The notes beneath the pieces are model-generated. The model did not search any database, was not told where the DNA came from, and saw only the letters and a program-made list of their open reading frames with translations. Positions 28,155 through 36,435 of a stretch of 64,000 bases of DNA are shown here, piece by piece. Both the position numbers and the translations under genes were made by a program. The stretch is from assembly GCA_947488755.1 (NCBI GenBank), contig CANLAD010000001.1, positions 1,993,501 to 2,057,500 of the forward strand. The letters are read 5' to 3'. The DNA comes from an uncultured Erythrobacter sp. (GTDB taxonomy: Bacteria; Pseudomonadota; Alphaproteobacteria; Sphingomonadales; Sphingomonadaceae). How positions within the stretch are numbered: position 1 is the first letter of the stretch; each line of letters opens with the position of its first letter.

Positions 28155-29171
28155 ATGGCGCTCAATCTGAAAAACCTGAGCTTTTCGAGGCAGATCCTGC
28201 CGATCCTCGCGGTCGTCGGGATTATCGCGGCCGCGCTCTATATCTTCACGGACATCCCCGATCGCGAGACCACGCAGCCCGAACAGCAACCGCCCAAGCC
28301 GAGCGGAGAACTGGCCGATGGCGCACGGGTCGCGGCCTCCGGGCTGGTCGAACCGGCGAGTGAAGTGATCGATATCGGCTCGGCGCTGTCGGGTCTCGTC
28401 ACCGATCTGCGCGTCCAGCCGGGCGACCGGGTCGACAGGGGCCAGCCGCTCTTCACCGTCGATGACCGCGCGGTGCGCGCGCAATTGAGCGAGGCGCAAG
28501 CGCAAATCCAGGAAGCACGGGCCGCCATCGCCGAAGCGCAGGCCGCGCGGGCCACTGCCAGTCAACAGCTCGACCTTTACCGCAACCTGTCCGATCCCGC
28601 TGCCGTGAGCCGGTCGGAGATCATCCGGGCCGAAGGCGATGTGGACGCTGCCACCAGCCGCCTCTCCGCTGCGCGCGCACGGCTCGAACTGGCGCAGGCG
28701 CGCGCTTCGACTGCGCGCACCGAGCTGGGCCGCCTGACCGTGCGTGCGCCGATCAGCGGCGAGATTCTTGCGGTCAACATCCGCCCTGGCGAATTCGTCG
28801 CGACGCAAGGGGGCGGGAATGCCGAACCGTTCATCCAGATGGGCGAGACCAACCCGCTGCATGTGCGCGTCGATGTCGATGAGAACGAGGCGGTCCGGGT
28901 CGAATTGGGCGAGCAGGCGCTGGTGTCCCCGCGCGGCGCGGCTGAGATCCAGGTCAGCGCCGATTTCGTGCGCGCCGAACCGCAGGTCGTGCCCAAGCGC
29001 CAGCTCACCAACAGCGCTGCCGAGCGGGTCGATGTGCGGGTGCTGCAGCTGATCTACGCGCTGCCCAATACGCAGGAGGCGCAGGTCTTCCGCGTCGGCC
29101 AGCAGGTCGATGCCTTCATCCCCGCGACCGGCGACGATGGCACCAACGATGATGCGAGCGGCGGGGAGTAG
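28155..29171 (+). CDS. HlyD-family periplasmic adaptor (DevB-like)
   Basis: The 338-residue membrane fusion protein has one N-terminal helix (ILPILAVVGIIAAALYIFTDIP) and a split biotinyl-lipoyl domain (SGLVEPASEVIDIGSALSGLVTDLRVQPGDRVDRGQPLF ... LGRLTVRAPISGEILAVNIRPGEFV). An alpha-hairpin of about 110 residues rich in Ala and Gln (AQIQEARAAIAEAQAARATASQQ) and beta-barrel domains complete it. It bridges the ABC permease and the outer-membrane channel. It lies 24 bases after the ATPase gene and four before the next. Confidence 0.9.
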   Translation: MALNLKNLSFSRQILPILAVVGIIAAALYIFTDIPDRETTQPEQQPPKPSGELADGARVAASGLVEPASEVIDIGSALSGLVTDLRVQPGDRVDRGQPLFTVDDRAVRAQLSEAQAQIQEARAAIAEAQAARATASQQLDLYRNLSDPAAVSRSEIIRAEGDVDAATSRLSAARARLELAQARASTARTELGRLTVRAPISGEILAVNIRPGEFVATQGGGNAEPFIQMGETNPLHVRVDVDENEAVRVELGEQALVSPRGAAEIQVSADFVRAEPQVVPKRQLTNSAAERVDVRVLQLIYALPNTQEAQVFRVGQQVDAFIPATGDDGTNDDASGGE

Positions 29172-29175
29172 GCCG

Positions 29176-30615
29176 ATGCGCGCGCTTCACCATCGCTGGG
29201 TCGTGCTGGCTCTGGCTGCGGCGCTCGGCGCGTGTGCGGGCAAGCCCGCGCCCGAAATCGCCACTCCGCCGCCCGATCTGCCCGAGACGTTCTTCTTCGA
29301 GCCAGACCAGAGCGTGACCGGCGAGGTCGCGGCTTTGTTGCCGAGCGACGACCCTGCCTTTGCCGCGCTCGCGGCCTCGGCCATCGCGGACAGTCCGACC
29401 CTTGCCGAAGCGATCGCGCGGATCGACGCGGCCCGCGCAGGGGCGGCCCGAGCCGGAGCGGAGCGATTGCCCAATGTAGGCGCGGATGCGAGCATCATCC
29501 GCAATCGCATCAACCCGGCGCAATTCGGCGATGCGGGGCAGAATGGCTTCATTCCCGAGGTGCAGACCTCCTATGGCGCGAACCTGACGGCAAGCTGGGA
29601 TCCCGACATATTCGGCCAGTTGCGCGCGCAGGAGCGGGCCGCGATCGCGCGGATTGACGGCGCGAGCGCTTCGGCGCTGGCGGTTCGCAACGCGCTTGTA
29701 TCGGAAATCGCCGGCAGCGTGATCGACTGGCGCACACTGTCCGCGCGGGCGACAGCGCTTGAACAGGATGTCGAAACAGCCACGCGCCTCGTCGACCTGT
29801 CCCGTGTGCGCGAGGAGGCGGGCATCGCCCCCGGCTTCGACCGCGTGCGCGCCGAGGCGGCGGCAAGCGCATCGCGGTCGCGCCTCGCCGCGTTGGAGAG
29901 CGAGCGGGTGCGCCTGATCGGGCGGCTGGTGACGCTTACGGGAGCGAATGCGGGCGATATCACCGCCACTCTTGCGCAGACGCAGCCCTCGACGGCCCTC
30001 GCCGAGCCGCCCGCCGCGCTGCCATCCGAGTTGCTCGTCAACCGCCCCGACATCCTCGCCGCAGCGGCGGAGCTTGCCGCGACCGATGCCGACCTTGCCG
30101 CCGCCTCGCGCGCGCGTTTCCCGCGCCTCACCCTGTCGGCGGTGGTCGGCCTGCTCGCATTCGATCCGGAAGACTTTTTCGATGAGGATTCGTTCGTCAG
30201 CACATTGGGTGCCAGCATCGCCGCGCCGCTGTTCGATTTCGGGCGGCTGGATGCGGAGATCGATGGCGCGGCGGCCAACAAGCGGATCGCCTTTCAGGCC
30301 TATCGCGGCGCGGTGTTTCAGGCCCTGGGCGATGCCGAAGCCGCCTACGGCCTGATCGCTGCCGCCGATGAGGAAGCACGGCTCGCCGCGCGCGAACGCG
30401 ATGAGCTGGAGCGCGCCGCCCGGCTCGCCGATGTGCGGTTCCGCGCAGGCCTGTCCAATTTCCTCGAAGTGCTCGAAGCGCGCCGGGCCGCCGATGCCAG
30501 CGGCGAACGCGCCGCGGCGGCACAAGGCCGGGCCGAGCGGGCGCGGGTGTTGTTATGGCAAGCGTTGGGCGGGGAAGCGCCGGACGCTGAAGAAAGGACT
30601 GACGAGGCCCCTTAG
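29176..30615 (+). CDS. Outer-membrane efflux lipoprotein (NodT/TolC family)
   Basis: The 479-residue protein has a lipoprotein signal ending LGAC (Cys near residue 19) and two repeats of the outer-membrane efflux domain. It shows ALAASAIADSPTLAEAIARIDAARAGAARAGAERLPNVGADAS, SWDPDIFGQLRAQERAAIARIDGASA, and the second-half LLVNRPDILAAAAELAATDADLAAASRARFPRLTLSA. It forms the trimeric exit channel of the exporter. ATG at 29176 follows a GGCCG and starts the signal peptide; an earlier in-frame ATG would bury it. The stop overlaps that of convergent exoD. Confidence 0.92.
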   Translation: MRALHHRWVVLALAAALGACAGKPAPEIATPPPDLPETFFFEPDQSVTGEVAALLPSDDPAFAALAASAIADSPTLAEAIARIDAARAGAARAGAERLPNVGADASIIRNRINPAQFGDAGQNGFIPEVQTSYGANLTASWDPDIFGQLRAQERAAIARIDGASASALAVRNALVSEIAGSVIDWRTLSARATALEQDVETATRLVDLSRVREEAGIAPGFDRVRAEAAASASRSRLAALESERVRLIGRLVTLTGANAGDITATLAQTQPSTALAEPPAALPSELLVNRPDILAAAAELAATDADLAAASRARFPRLTLSAVVGLLAFDPEDFFDEDSFVSTLGASIAAPLFDFGRLDAEIDGAAANKRIAFQAYRGAVFQALGDAEAAYGLIAAADEEARLAARERDELERAARLADVRFRAGLSNFLEVLEARRAADASGERAAAAQGRAERARVLLWQALGGEAPDAEERTDEAP

Positions 30616-31268
30616 AACGGCAGGAAACCGCCCCCCGATCCGCCGCCCGATCCTCCCGAACCGCCCCCGGAACCGAAGAACCAGAAGCCCACCCCGGTCG
30701 TCGCCAGCGCGGCAACGATATAGGCGATCAGCATCGCCAACCCATCGCGCACCATCAGCGCAACGCTGATGACCGCCACCGCGAACATCGGCGCCGCGCT
30801 GGCCCACGGCAGCACTTCGAGGGGCGGAACAGCGAGGCACAGCAGCAGGATGATACCTGCCGCGACCTGCACGGCAGGGCCTTGCGTCAGCCAGGTCATC
30901 CGATCGGTCGAAAGCTTGTCGAGCTTATTGGCGATGCCTTCGATCTTGTCGGTTGCGCCATCCATCTTGTCGCCCGATACCGAGCGGTTCTCGATCCAGC
31001 CGGGCACCCAGATGTGATCGCGCCCGATCAGAAGCTGGAGCGCGACCAGCGCGACGCATAAAGCCAGAAAGCTCGGGACGCCGGGTATGGCGCCCACCGG
31101 GCTGATTTCGATCAGCGCAAGAACCAGCATGACGGGCGCGAAGCTGCGGCTGCCAAACTTGTCGAGCACGTCGCCGATACGGACGTCCTCTTCATTGCCG
31201 GCAAGCTCATCCAGCCCGTCGACCACATCCCCGATCGAATGCGGATCTTTCTGTTCGCCGTCTGCCAT
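30612..31268 (-). CDS. ExoD-family exopolysaccharide synthesis membrane protein
   Basis: The 218-residue protein has the ExoD core: GDVLDKFGSRSFAPVMLVLALIEISPVGAIPGVPSFLALCVALVALQLLIGRDHIWVPGWI, then helices VQVAAGIILLLCLAVPPLEVLPWASAAPMFAVAVISVALMV. ExoD is linked to exopolysaccharide production and stress tolerance in rhizobia; its mechanism is unknown. The C-terminus is an unusual low-complexity tail of Gly and Ser (GSGGGSGGSGGGSGGGFLPF). It is at a distance from the polysaccharide locus but may serve it. Confidence 0.85.
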   Translation of the reverse strand: MADGEQKDPHSIGDVVDGLDELAGNEEDVRIGDVLDKFGSRSFAPVMLVLALIEISPVGAIPGVPSFLALCVALVALQLLIGRDHIWVPGWIENRSVSGDKMDGATDKIEGIANKLDKLSTDRMTWLTQGPAVQVAAGIILLLCLAVPPLEVLPWASAAPMFAVAVISVALMVRDGLAMLIAYIVAALATTGVGFWFFGSGGGSGGSGGGSGGGFLPF

Positions 31269-31309
31269 CTCGCTTCACTAATGCGCGAGACGCAGGGACT
31301 ATCCTGACT

Positions 31310-31759
31310 TTATTCGCTTTTGTGCAAGAGAGCCGAGCGCTCGCAGCGACACACGACCTCGTCGCGCTGATTCAGCAGTTCGTGGGTGAAGGTGACGATC
31401 CCGGCGTGCGGGCGCGATTTGCTTTCCCGCAGCTCCTTCACCTCGCTCACCGCGCGCAGCGTGTCGCCAATGAAAACGGGCTTGGGCGTCACAACCTTGT
31501 CGAAGCCGAGATTGGCGACAAGCGTGCCCAGCGTCGTGTCGCCGACCGACAGGCCGACCAGCAGCGCGAAGGTGAAGGTCGAATTGACCAGGATCTGCCC
31601 GAACCCGCTCTCCTTCGCCGCCTCGACATCGAGATGCAGCGGCTGCGGATTGTGAGTCATGGTCGAGAACAGCAGATTGTCGGTCTCGGTCACGGTGCGG
31701 CGAATATCGTGCTCGATCCGATCGCCCACATTCCACTGGTCGAAAAAGCGCCCGGCCAT
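31310..31759 (-). CDS. MaoC-family hot-dog dehydratase
   Basis: The 149-residue protein has a hot-dog fold with [49 protein letters not shown], the (R)-enoyl-CoA hydratase-like catalytic region with Asn and His, and [25 protein letters not shown]. It probably hydrates or dehydrates an acyl-CoA intermediate. It is four bases after the CaiB/BaiF gene and very likely in the same transcript and pathway. The start at 31759 is set by family length; longer frames overlap the neighbour. Confidence 0.88.
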   Translation of the reverse strand: MAGRFFDQWNVGDRIEHDIRRTVTETDNLLFSTMTHNPQPLHLDVEAAKESGFGQILVNSTFTFALLVGLSVGDTTLGTLVANLGFDKVVTPKPVFIGDTLRAVSEVKELRESKSRPHAGIVTFTHELLNQRDEVVCRCERSALLHKSE

Positions 31760-31763
31760 ATCG

Positions 31764-32843
31764 TTACCCCTTCGTCCAGTTGGCGACGACATCGACGCCG
31801 CTGTCATCGCTCGCGCGCACGGCACCGGGCGTGCGATCGAAGCGCGGGGCGGGCGCGGTGTGCCATTCGCCATCATGCTCGACGAAGGCACCGCGCGCCT
31901 TCATATGCGGATGGTCGCGCGCTTCCTCGAGCTTGAGTACCGGCGCGAAACAGGCATCCGACCCTTCGAGCAACTGCGTCCACTCGGCCTGCGTCTTCGT
32001 CTTGAATAGCGCCGCGAGCCTGTCCGCGTATTCTTCCCAGTTCGCCGGGTTCATCTGACCTTCGGCAAGGTCTGCGGGCGCACCCGCCTTTGCCAGGAAC
32101 TCGGCGTAGAATTGCGGCTCGATCGCACCGAGCGAGATTTCCCTGCCATCCGCGCATTCGAAACAGCGGTAGAAATGCGCCGCGCCGCCAAGCATCCCCT
32201 CGCCGCGATCGGTGCTGAGAAACGGGCGACCGGCGGCGCCTGCGAAAAAGCTCATCAGGCTGGTCGTGCCATCGACGATCGCGGCGTCGACCACTTGTCC
32301 TTTTCCGGAGCGTTCGCGTTCATACAGCGCGGCCATGATGCCGAACGCGCAATACATCGACCCACCGCCGAAATCGCCGACGAGGTTCTGCGGCGGAACG
32401 GGCAGCTCGCCCTTTCGCCCTACGGCCGACAAAGCGCCGGTGATCGCGATGTAATTGATGTCGTGCCCCGCGGCGTTGCTGAGCGGACCATCCTGCCCCC
32501 AGCCGGTCATTCGCGCATAAACCAGCCGCGGGTTGGCGGCGAGCACTTCGTCCGGCCCCAGTCCCAGCCGCTCCATCACGCCGGGACGAAAGCCCTCGAT
32601 CAGCACGTCGGCCTTTGCCGCTGCGTCCCGCACGAAGGCTTTGCCCTCGTCGCTCTTGAGATCGACGCTGGCGCGGTGCCGGGCGCGTTCGACCACGGGG
32701 TTGGCCACCGCGCTGCCGGGTCGCTCGATCCGCACCACCTGCGCGCCCAGATCCGCCAGCAGCATCGCCACGTGCGGTCCCGGTCCGATGCCTGCAAATT
32801 CGATCACCTTGAGGCCCACCAGCGGGCCGGACGCTTCGCTCAT
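31764..32843 (-). CDS. CaiB/BaiF CoA-transferase family protein (alpha-methylacyl-CoA racemase-like)
   Basis: The 359-residue protein has the family III fold: [38 protein letters not shown], the conserved Asp of [10 protein letters not shown] region ([15 protein letters not shown]), [41 protein letters not shown]. The His/Asp pattern and the 'GPGPH' opening fit alpha-methylacyl-CoA racemases more than formyl-CoA transferases. Role: handling branched acyl-CoA, perhaps with the MaoC-like enzyme downstream. No thiolase or dehydrogenase is adjacent, so the pathway cannot be fixed. Confidence 0.88.
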   Translation of the reverse strand: MSEASGPLVGLKVIEFAGIGPGPHVAMLLADLGAQVVRIERPGSAVANPVVERARHRASVDLKSDEGKAFVRDAAAKADVLIEGFRPGVMERLGLGPDEVLAANPRLVYARMTGWGQDGPLSNAAGHDINYIAITGALSAVGRKGELPVPPQNLVGDFGGGSMYCAFGIMAALYERERSGKGQVVDAAIVDGTTSLMSFFAGAAGRPFLSTDRGEGMLGGAAHFYRCFECADGREISLGAIEPQFYAEFLAKAGAPADLAEGQMNPANWEEYADRLAALFKTKTQAEWTQLLEGSDACFAPVLKLEEARDHPHMKARGAFVEHDGEWHTAPAPRFDRTPGAVRASDDSGVDVVANWTKG

Positions 32844-32996
32844 CCGCTCCAGTCTCCCTTGTATTATGCCAACCTAGTGGCGTGTGTCGGCTTACGGGGC
32901 AAGTGCCGAGCGCGCGCGATTGACCGCGAACGGCTTCGACCATAGGGCACCCGGCGAGCCTGTCGGACAAACCGGCGCAGATGGACGATCAACTGC

Positions 32997-33452
32997 ATGA
33001 AAGAGAACAGGAAAGTCCTCGCGGTCGCATCGGGTGGGGGGCATTGGGAGCAATTGATGCTGCTGCGTCCGACGCTCGAAGGCTATGACGTGCGCTTTGC
33101 GACAACCGATGCGGCGCTGGGTGAGCAGCGCGGGATTGCCGAGGTGGACGTACTGCCCGATTGCAACAAGGACCGTCCGGTGGCCGCCGCCTTATGTGCG
33201 CTGGTCGCCATGCGTCTCGTGCTGAAGCACCGGCCAGGCACGATTGTGTCAACTGGAGCGGCTCCCGGCTTGCTTTGCATAGTCGCGGGGCGATTGACCG
33301 GCGCGCGGACCCTGTGGATCGACTCGGTCGCCAATGGTGAGGAACTGTCGATGTGCGGCAAGCTCTCGCGGCGGCTCGCCCATGCCTGTCTGACGCAGTG
33401 GGAGCACCTCGCTGCCGATCCGCGCGTGCACTATCGGGGATCGGTGCTGTGA
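32997..33452 (+). CDS. Alg14/PssD-like glycosyltransferase subunit
   Basis: The 151-residue protein starts VLAVASGGGHWEQLMLLRP and contains STGAAPGLLCIVAGRLTGARTLWIDSVANGEELS, the pattern of Alg14 and PssD. Alg14-type proteins anchor and activate a separate catalytic half. No long membrane helix is evident. It overlaps the following gene (GTGA), which encodes the catalytic half. Together they should add a sugar (glucuronate in the Rhizobium PssDE case) to a lipid-linked intermediate at the inner membrane. Confidence 0.85.
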   Translation: MKENRKVLAVASGGGHWEQLMLLRPTLEGYDVRFATTDAALGEQRGIAEVDVLPDCNKDRPVAAALCALVAMRLVLKHRPGTIVSTGAAPGLLCIVAGRLTGARTLWIDSVANGEELSMCGKLSRRLAHACLTQWEHLAADPRVHYRGSVL

Positions 33453-33931
33453 TCCTCGTCACCGTAGGAATGCAATTGGCCTTCGACCGCCTGATCGCGG
33501 CGATGGACGCGCTTGCGCCCGATCTCGAGGGAGAGGTGATCGCCCAGACCGGCAAGGGGACGTATGAACCCGCGCACATGAGCGCGCGTCCTGCCATTCC
33601 TCCGGCTCAGTTCGAGCAGATGGTCTTGGGCAGCCGCCTGATCGTCAGCCATGCCGGGATCGGCAGCGTGCTGACTGCGCAGCGCTTTGCCAAACCGATC
33701 GTGCTGATGCCGCGCCGGGCCGAATTGGGAGAACACCGCAACGATCACCAGCTCGCCACCGCGCGCAAGCTTGCCGGGCGCAGCGGGATCATGGTGGCGA
33801 TGGATGAAAGCGAGCTCGCAGACGCCATCCACGAGGGCCTGTCGGTGCGCGACGTGACCGCCGCGCCATCGCCCAGCGCCCAGAACCTGCACCGGTCGCT
33901 CGCGCAGTTCATCGAAACCGGGCGCCTTTGA
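33449..33931 (+). CDS. Alg13/PssE-like glycosyltransferase catalytic subunit
   Basis: The 160-residue protein starts at GTG 33449 (VILVTVGMQLAFDRLIAAMDAL), overlapping the previous stop. It has LGSRLIVSHAGIGSVLTAQRFAKPIVLMPRRAELGEHRNDHQLATARKL, the nucleotide-sugar site of GT28-type C-terminal domains as in Alg13 and PssE. The pair is split as in eukaryotic Alg13/Alg14. It is followed by the riboswitch-controlled B12 genes, so it is functionally linked to the polysaccharide locus only by distance (about 2.5 kb). Confidence 0.87.
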   Translation: MILVTVGMQLAFDRLIAAMDALAPDLEGEVIAQTGKGTYEPAHMSARPAIPPAQFEQMVLGSRLIVSHAGIGSVLTAQRFAKPIVLMPRRAELGEHRNDHQLATARKLAGRSGIMVAMDESELADAIHEGLSVRDVTAAPSPSAQNLHRSLAQFIETGRL

Positions 33932-33977
33932 TCGGCCTTGAAGATTGCGTTTCAATCCGGCGAACAACGCGCTAACA

Positions 33978-34151
33978 TGCTGGCCGCGCCCAAAGCGCAG
34001 TCGAGACGGTGAACGGGAAACCGGTGCAAATCCGGTGCTGACCTCGCAACGGTGATCGAGTGATCCGGCGGCATCATGCCACTGCCTGTCAAACAGGTGG
34101 GAAGGCTCTGCGGATCGAAACTCGTCAGTCCGGAGACCGGCCGTCCGACCT
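33978..34151 (+). ncRNA. Cobalamin riboswitch
   Basis: The sequence has the usual parts in order: GGGAAACCGGTGCAAATCC, a degenerate CTGACCTCGCAACGGTGA (usually CTGCCCCCGCAACTGTGA), GCCACTGCCTGT...ACAGGTGGGAAGGC, and the B12 box GTCAGTCCGGAGACCGGCC at 34124-34142. Downstream, CCGCT (34162-34166) can pair with AGCGG (34175-34179) just before the ribosome site AAAGG (34185-34189). That could be part of the expression platform. Adenosylcobalamin binding would shut off the operon that follows. Confidence 0.93.
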
Positions 34152-34197
34152 TCTGCAATCACCGCTCGGGGACTAGCGGACAATAAAGGTTGGACCG

Positions 34198-34728
34198 ATG
34201 AACCAACACACGCATACCGGCCTTGTGGCCGCCGCGCTGACGCTTGCCGGCGTCACCTCGCATTTTCTGCCGCACCCGATGGGCGTCTCCACGGTTGGAG
34301 CTGTTGGAATGCTCGCCGCCGCCTATCTGCCACGCCGGATTGCATTGCTTCCGGTGCTGGCGACGGTGCTGATCGTCGATGCGGTGAACGGGTTTTACAG
34401 CGTGCTGGCGATGAGCTTTGTCTATGTCGGCCATCTGGCCGCTGTGCTCGCGGTAAAACCGGTTCTGTCATCGGTAGGTGCCCGTTCAGTCGCTCTTGCC
34501 GCCGTTTTAAGCGCGGTCGTTTTCTGGCTAGTTTCAAACCTCACGCCGATGGCGATGGGCTTTTACCCGAATACGATCGAGGGATGGGTCGCGTGTTATT
34601 TCAATGCCTTGCCCTTCCTGCTGAAGGGTATCGCCGCAAACGCAATCTATGGCGGCCTCTCGTTTGGCCTCATCACCCTGATCGGAGCGTCGGATGCGGA
34701 TCGTCTCCCTACTGCCAAGCGCAACTGA
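34198..34728 (+). CDS. DUF6580-type membrane protein, putative B12 transporter component
   Basis: The 176-residue protein has about five hydrophobic segments (LVAAALTLAGVTSHFLP, GAVGMLAAAYLPRRIALLPVLATVLIVDAV, MSFVYVGHLAAVLAV, VALAAVLSAVVFWLVSNL) and GFYPNTIEGWVACYFNALPFLLKGIAANAIYGGL. The size and layout resemble substrate-binding (S) components of ECF transporters. It directly follows the cobalamin riboswitch and overlaps the BtuF-like gene by 35 bases. Import of a corrinoid or precursor is the natural reading, but it is inferred; no ECF ATPase is beside it. Confidence 0.75.
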   Translation: MNQHTHTGLVAAALTLAGVTSHFLPHPMGVSTVGAVGMLAAAYLPRRIALLPVLATVLIVDAVNGFYSVLAMSFVYVGHLAAVLAVKPVLSSVGARSVALAAVLSAVVFWLVSNLTPMAMGFYPNTIEGWVACYFNALPFLLKGIAANAIYGGLSFGLITLIGASDADRLPTAKRN

Positions 34729-35512
34729 CATCGTCGTCGCGCTGGGCGCGGGCGACGATCTGGTCGGGGTAAGCCATAGTTGTTCGGGCGATTGGGAGCA
34801 TTTGCCAAGGCTTACAAGCACTTGGATCGATACGCAGGCTTCTGCGGGAGAGATCGATGCGCAGGTCTCAACAGCGAACCGGCCACTCTATGAACTTGAT
34901 ATCGCAACGCTTGAGGAGCTGGCGCCCGATGTCGTCGTCAGCCAGTCGCTGTGCGACGTCTGCGCGGTGCCATCGGGCGATGTGCGCGAGGCGGTTATCT
35001 CTCTGAGAAACCAACCGATTCTGGTCGATCTTGCGCCCGACAGGCTCGCCGACGTACCCGTCTGCTTCGATCAGGTCGGCGATGCCATCGAGCGGAAGAG
35101 TGAAGCAGCGCAATTGCAAGCGCGCTGGACTGCAACGCTCGAGAATTATCGCGGGCGGCACGCAGGCGGCGGATTGCGCGTGGTGTTTCTCGACTGGCTC
35201 GACCCGCCCTTCATCGCCGGGCACTGGATCCCCGAAATGATCGACCTGCTGGGAATGACCGATTTGATGGGCAAGAGCGGCGAACCATCGTTCAAGAGCG
35301 ACTGGACCACTATCGCGGCGTCCCACCCCGATCTCGTGATTGCGGCATGCTGTGGTTTGACCACCGAACGCGCGCAGAACGACGCCGTCCCGCTCGAATG
35401 CCCGGTCCTCCACCTTGACGGGCATATGCATTTCAGTCGCCCCAGCCCCGCGCTGCTACCCAGCCTCGCTATGCTGTCCGACGCGGTTTCGGAGTTCATG
35501 GAAATTGCCTGA
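34694..35512 (+). CDS. BtuF-like cobalamin-binding protein without a signal peptide
   Basis: The 272-residue protein has the type III periplasmic-binding fold of BtuF: RIVSLLPSATDIVVALGAGDDLVGVSHSC, then LEELAPDVVVSQSLCDVCAVPSGDV, VVFLDWLDPPFIAGHWIPEMIDLLGM and HPDLVIAACCGLTTERAQND. The Met is immediately before the first strand, and no hydrophobic signal sequence exists, so it should stay in the cytoplasm unless the start is wrong. It is the second gene of the riboswitch operon. A cytoplasmic carrier or sensor of cobamides is possible. Confidence 0.82.
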   Translation: MRIVSLLPSATDIVVALGAGDDLVGVSHSCSGDWEHLPRLTSTWIDTQASAGEIDAQVSTANRPLYELDIATLEELAPDVVVSQSLCDVCAVPSGDVREAVISLRNQPILVDLAPDRLADVPVCFDQVGDAIERKSEAAQLQARWTATLENYRGRHAGGGLRVVFLDWLDPPFIAGHWIPEMIDLLGMTDLMGKSGEPSFKSDWTTIAASHPDLVIAACCGLTTERAQNDAVPLECPVLHLDGHMHFSRPSPALLPSLAMLSDAVSEFMEIA

Positions 35513-36314
35513 ACCAAGCTATTGGGACGTCCACGACGCGGCCTGCGCGCGGGGCGACTTCACCTACGAAGACCCGGACACCGGTTACACCGTGTTCACC
35601 AAACTCGGCTTGCTCGAGCGCGAGACGTGTTGCGGCGCGGGTTGTCGGCATTGTCCGTTCGGCCATGAGAGCGTGAAGCTCGCCGCCCGTGCCCGCAAGA
35701 TTCAGCAGGCAGCCTGGCTCACCGACGCGCGGCCTGACGAAGCGCGCGAGACTGCGGTGCTGTTCTGGAGCGGGGGCAAGGACAGCTTTCTCGCCTACCG
35801 CGCGCTGAAACGCGAGACAGACGCGGATATCGTCCTGCTGACAACTTTCGATGCGCGCAGCCGCATCATTGCGCACCAGGAGTTTCCGATCGATGATGTG
35901 GTGAAGCAGGCCGAGCATCTGGGCCTACCGCTGATCGGAGTGCCGTTGCATCCCGGTGTCGATTATCTCGATCACGTCATCCCCGCGCTCGATCTCGTGC
36001 CCGATTGTACGCAGCTGTGCTTTGGCGATCTGCGTCTGGAGCATATTCGCAAATGGCGCGAAAATGCGTTTGCCGGTCAAGCCCGCACGGCCCAGTTGAA
36101 GCTCTCATTTCCGCTCTGGAAGACAGGCTATGACGAACTTCTGGCCGATCTGGAAGCGTCGGGCGCAAGCGTCGTTGTGAGTGCGGTCTCGCCTCAGCTT
36201 TCCGGTATTGTCGTAGGAGACCGGTTCGATCGCGCTCTGATCGAGCGATTGCCGGACGGCGTCGATCCATTCGGCGAAAACGGCGAGTTTCACACGCGCA
36301 TCGCATTCCGCTAA
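35505..36314 (+). CDS. DUF5522 / PP-loop ATPase (Dph6-like) of the B12 operon
   Basis: The protein of about 269 residues has two parts. The N-terminus (residues 1-55) holds ETCCGAGCRHCPFGHE, the four-Cys pattern of DUF5522. The rest is an adenine-nucleotide alpha-hydrolase of the ATP_bind_4 (diphthine-ammonia ligase-like) type: AVLFWSGGKDSFLAYRALKRETDADIVLLTTFD, and LCFGDLRLEHIRKWRENAF. These enzymes adenylate a carboxylate or similar group and transfer nitrogen. No ATG fits; TTG at 35505, overlapping the previous stop, has GGAG ten bases upstream. The location implies a cobalamin-related substrate, which is inference. Confidence 0.72.
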   Translation: MPEPSYWDVHDAACARGDFTYEDPDTGYTVFTKLGLLERETCCGAGCRHCPFGHESVKLAARARKIQQAAWLTDARPDEARETAVLFWSGGKDSFLAYRALKRETDADIVLLTTFDARSRIIAHQEFPIDDVVKQAEHLGLPLIGVPLHPGVDYLDHVIPALDLVPDCTQLCFGDLRLEHIRKWRENAFAGQARTAQLKLSFPLWKTGYDELLADLEASGASVVVSAVSPQLSGIVVGDRFDRALIERLPDGVDPFGENGEFHTRIAFR

Positions 36315-36435
36315 TGGTCGCCGGCGCCCGCTGATGCCTTGACCGCGCGCACTTGCGGATCGAGATGACCGCAATGCACTGTAGTTATATGGCCAGCCGG
36401 TCCCTCTCCCTTACAGATCGCCTCACAACCCTACG

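Noticed and set aside
25957..28862. Two long minus-strand frames opposite the efflux operon
   Set aside because: They are shadows of the permease, ATPase and adaptor genes, without motifs.
29116..30525. Minus-strand frame opposite the outer-membrane efflux gene
   Set aside because: Antisense of a clear NodT-type lipoprotein, with no motifs of its own.
32919..32946. TTGACC and CATAGG as a promoter for the Alg14-like gene
   Set aside because: The spacer is only 15 bases and the -10 match is poor, so it is not listed as a feature.
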